Assembly (NCBI GenBank): GCA_947311445.1
Contig: CAMZKV010000053.1
Coordinates: 1 to 37,522 of the forward strand
Reading direction: 5' to 3'
From: an uncultured Chlorobiota bacterium
GTDB lineage: Bacteria; Bacteroidota; Bacteroidia; Bacteroidales; JAADGE01
DNA: 37,522 nt
How positions within the stretch are numbered: the first letter of the stretch is position 1; the number at the start of each line of letters is the position of its first letter. The position numbers and the translations under genes are program-made. Below the pieces are notes generated by a model. That model searched no databases, was not told where the DNA came from, and saw nothing but the letters and a program-made list of their open reading frames with translations. Of this stretch, positions 34,866 to 37,522 are shown one piece after another.

Positions 34866-35720
34866 CTAATTTACAACCGAACTTCTAGAAACAACAGAAC
34901 AAGCACCAAAAAATCCATAAGCACCACCTGTTATATTTGTATAAACATTGCCTTCTTCAATATCGAAAAACCCACCGTGCCATTGAGTTTCAATTAATAA
35001 TGAACGAATAAAATCTTCATGTTCAGATGTTAATGAATATTTTATTTGGGTCATTTTTGTGCCTTGTGGAAAAAGTATTGTTTCATTATTTGAAGAAAAA
35101 ATTTGATTTACATCAATAGTTGTTAGACTATAAAAAAACATATGTGCAGTAGTTTCTGATACAGGTAAATCTTCATAACCCGAAATTTCTGACCAATCTA
35201 AAATAACTTCGTACATAGATGAAACATCAGGATTAAAACTTGCAATATCTGCAACAATATAAAACATATTCGTATCGGGCACTTGTTTGTAAGGCAATGG
35301 TTCTGAAATGCTTACAGGAAGCATGTTTGCCTCTGCCACATATTCTTTATTTTCGTAATTTATTGAAAGTTTATAAGTTTTGTTAACAACACCTGAAAAT
35401 TTATTGTCAGAAACATAAATGCCATTATCCTCTGTGGTTTTATGAAAATTGTAATCTGCATTACCGTCTGAAACAGAAATAATTGCATCAGAAATGTAGT
35501 TTTCTGAACCGTTTAAGTCTGAATAAGAAAGAGATAGTTTAATTATTTGATTTTTGAATTCATTTGTGATAATTCCATCAACAATTAAAAACTTTTCTTG
35601 TGTGTTTTTAAGTTTCCAACTTTCTTTTTTTTCACATGAATTTATCATAAAAAAAGCAAATACCAACATAAAGATTATTAGTTTTTTTGCTTTTGAAATA
35701 TGTTTTTTTTTGTTATTCAT
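34866..35720 (-). CDS. DUF4249 family lipoprotein
   Basis: The frame opens at a TTG at 35756, and an ATG also lies at 35753. The ATG at 35720 is preferred: it gives 284 residues starting MNNKKKHISKAKKLI, then a membrane stretch and a lipobox ending at Cys29 (MINSC). The mature part has FLIVDGIITNEFKNQIIKLSLS and ends with GGAYGFFGACSVVS, both typical of DUF4249. These lipoproteins are encoded next to TonB-dependent receptors in Bacteroidetes and probably assist capture of an unknown ligand. It follows the receptor gene within about 40 bases. Confidence 0.8.
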   Translation of the reverse strand: MNNKKKHISKAKKLIIFMLVFAFFMINSCEKKESWKLKNTQEKFLIVDGIITNEFKNQIIKLSLSYSDLNGSENYISDAIISVSDGNADYNFHKTTEDNGIYVSDNKFSGVVNKTYKLSINYENKEYVAEANMLPVSISEPLPYKQVPDTNMFYIVADIASFNPDVSSMYEVILDWSEISGYEDLPVSETTAHMFFYSLTTIDVNQIFSSNNETILFPQGTKMTQIKYSLTSEHEDFIRSLLIETQWHGGFFDIEEGNVYTNITGGAYGFFGACSVVSRSSVVN

Positions 35721-35760
35721 TTTATAAATTGTCTTAATCATAAAAACCTGCATCAATAAT

Positions 35761-37522
35761 TTACCTAAAACTAAAAGAGTATGATATAGAAGGCAAAAAA
35801 TCTAACAACGATAGTGATGTTGGCACAAATTCTTGTTCTGAAATTAAATTACCGGGAGCTTTAAATTCCCCAACATCTGTTTCAATTTTATTAAAATTTA
35901 CAGCAATTAAATTATTTCTTCCGTAAAGGTTAAAAATTGAAAAAGTAAAATAATGCTTGTATCTTGCATCTTTTTTTACGTTCAAATTTAATTTTGCAGA
36001 AATGTCTAATCTGTGATAATTGGGCAATTTGTCATTATTTTTCTCAGAATAAATTGGCACATTATATCCTTTGTAATTATAAAAACCTGTTGGCGAACTA
36101 AATCTCATCCCCGAAGTAAAAACCCAGCTTGCACTATACTCCCAATGCTTTCCTTTATGATATGAAATATTCAAATTTACATTATGCGGTTTATCGTGCC
36201 TTACCGGAAATTTTTGGTTGTAATTTATATCTTTAACTCTTGCAAAAGTTCGGGAATATGAATATGCAGCATAAAAATTAAAACTTCCTTTTTGTTTTTG
36301 CATCATAAATTCAAAACCGTATGAATATCCTTTTCCAAACCTTAATTCTCCTTCAATATAAGGATTTAAAAGCATATTTGCATGCTCTGCATAATAAACT
36401 AAATTTTTAATGTTTTTATAATAAACTTCTGATGAAATAGTTAGTTCAGGAAAATTCTTACTAAAACCTGCAACAAACTGATGTGATTTTTCTGGTTTTA
36501 TGTTTACTCCCGAAGGCATCCAAACATCCAAAGTTGTAAACGGGCTTATTGAGTTGGAAAGTAGTTGTAAGTTCTGAATATGCCTATCATAACTTAATTT
36601 TAAAACTGTATTTTTTGAAAAAGCATAGCTTATACTTGCCTGTGGTTCAATATTATAGAAAGAGTTAAAAGTTCCTTTGGGATATTTTGTTGTGTCGGAA
36701 ACATTATAGTTCTCATCATAAGAAAAAACTGTTGAGGCTCCCACATTGTTCCAATTTATAATTCGTAGCCCGTAGTTGATATTAAATTTTTGATTTATTT
36801 TTTTATCGTGTCCTGCATATAATACATTTTCAATAACATCACTTGCATATACGGGGCGAGCAAAAAAGTCACTATTCAAATTCCCGGGATTAAAAAAATG
36901 GACGGAATTACTTATACCAAAACTTATTTTATTTTCCGGGTTAGGGAAATATGTAAAATCATTTTTTAAACTTAAATTGCCTATAAAAGAGTTCCAATAT
37001 TTATTTTTTTCAACAGAATAATAAAGAAAATAGTCGTACTTGCTTAAATATAGTGTTGAGTTTGAAAACAACTTATTGGTGTATAATTTATTCCACCTTA
37101 TGGAAAATGCGTTGTTTTGCCAAGAAATCGCACTCGAACCCAAAACCGGTACAACAAGTTTAAGCTCGTCTTTTCCGGAATAAAGAGAAAAAAAGATATG
37201 ATTATTTCTGTTTACTTTTTGTTTAAATTTTATATGAAAATCAAAAAAACCGACTTCGGAATTTCCTTTTTTAATATATGCGTTAATATGCGAACGCCTT
37301 AAATTCAGAAGAAGTGTGCTTCTTTCTTTTTTTATGGGACCATCAATTGTGTAAGACGCAGTAAATAGACCAAGCTTTCCTGAAAATCCCCATTTATATA
37401 GGTTTCCATCTTTTGTTTTTATGTCGATTAATGATGAAAGTCTGCCACCGTATTTTATGGGGAAGTTATTTTTGTAAATTTTCATATCATTAACAGCGTC
37501 TGCCGAAATTGCAGAAAAAAAA
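35761..37522 (-). CDS. TonB-dependent outer-membrane receptor (5' partial)
   Basis: The frame is open to the last base, so the gene is cut by the right edge; the internal ATG at 37485 is not a true start. The visible N-terminal end (ISADAVNDMKIYKNNFPIKYGGRLSSLIDI) is the end of the plug domain, followed by the TonB-dependent barrel with strands such as NLRRSHINAY, GYEFMMQKQ-like loop regions and PVRHDKPHNVNLNISY. The last residues (SLSLLDFLPSISYSFSFR) form a C-terminal strand ending in aromatic-Arg. The pair receptor and DUF4249 lipoprotein is a common Bacteroidetes uptake module. The substrate is not evident. Confidence 0.88.
   Translation of the reverse strand, partial: FFSAISADAVNDMKIYKNNFPIKYGGRLSSLIDIKTKDGNLYKWGFSGKLGLFTASYTIDGPIKKERSTLLLNLRRSHINAYIKKGNSEVGFFDFHIKFKQKVNRNNHIFFSLYSGKDELKLVVPVLGSSAISWQNNAFSIRWNKLYTNKLFSNSTLYLSKYDYFLYYSVEKNKYWNSFIGNLSLKNDFTYFPNPENKISFGISNSVHFFNPGNLNSDFFARPVYASDVIENVLYAGHDKKINQKFNINYGLRIINWNNVGASTVFSYDENYNVSDTTKYPKGTFNSFYNIEPQASISYAFSKNTVLKLSYDRHIQNLQLLSNSISPFTTLDVWMPSGVNIKPEKSHQFVAGFSKNFPELTISSEVYYKNIKNLVYYAEHANMLLNPYIEGELRFGKGYSYGFEFMMQKQKGSFNFYAAYSYSRTFARVKDINYNQKFPVRHDKPHNVNLNISYHKGKHWEYSASWVFTSGMRFSSPTGFYNYKGYNVPIYSEKNNDKLPNYHRLDISAKLNLNVKKDARYKHYFTFSIFNLYGRNNLIAVNFNKIETDVGEFKAPGNLISEQEFVPTSLSLLDFLPSISYSFSFR

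Noticed and set aside
37483-37485. ATG at 37485 as the start of the TonB-dependent receptor
   Set aside because: It lies inside the end of the plug domain and the frame continues upstream (A-D-A-V-N-D) to the last base of the window.

Overview
The window is an AT-rich, gene-dense stretch of a Bacteroidota (Bacteroidetes) chromosome, probably Bacteroidales/Flavobacteriia-like. The evidence is a fused LpxC-FabZ enzyme, DUF4270 and DUF4249 lipoproteins, a TonB receptor followed directly by a DUF4249 lipoprotein, several TonB energy transducers, an alpha-2-macroglobulin carrying a SusC-like segment, a RemB/Wzi-type barrel, and several promoters matching the Bacteroidetes pattern TTG-N(19-23)-TAnnTTTG. 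No phage, insertion sequence, CRISPR or rRNA is visible. No non-coding gap exceeds 300 bases; the longest, about 237 bases at 29710-29946, shows nothing clear.

Layout. 1-5253: a large alpha-2-macroglobulin-like protein, cut by the left edge. 5438-6367 (minus): a SPOR-domain protein and a LEA-like lipoprotein. 6403-7422: thiL. 7435-11466 (minus): an operon of a truncated starch-synthase-like protein, a DUF4270 lipoprotein and glmS, with a recognisable promoter. 11600-17105 (plus): panC, an HD phosphohydrolase, lpxD, lpxC-fabZ and lpxA, which together cover pantothenate synthesis, early lipid A synthesis and the FabZ dehydratase. 17118-20346 (minus): hflX, an unknown secreted protein and an AI-2E-type permease. 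20464-24199 (minus): BlaI-like repressor, BlaR1-like membrane peptidase and three TonB-type transducers. 24393-24466: tRNA-Ala(GGC). 24568-25458 (minus): an unknown secreted protein. 25632-29709 (minus): M23 endopeptidase, mreB, mreC and a KAS III-type enzyme. 29947-32608 (minus): a WecA-like sugar-phosphate transferase followed by a RemB/Wzi-like outer-membrane barrel. 32779-34761 (plus): an SDR-family protein and a putative outer-membrane protein. 34866-37522 (minus): a TonB-dependent receptor, cut by the right edge, and its DUF4249 lipoprotein.

Most of the window concerns the cell envelope: lipid A (lpxD/lpxC-fabZ/lpxA), amino-sugar supply (glmS), peptidoglycan shape and hydrolysis (mreB/mreC/M23/SPOR), surface polysaccharide (WecA-like plus RemB/Wzi-like) and energised outer-membrane transport. 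The most unusual parts are the BlaI/BlaR1/TonB cluster, in which the BlaR1-like protein ends in what looks like a catalytically dead M23 (LytM) domain, and the macroglobulin that carries the N-terminal region of a SusC receptor without a barrel.
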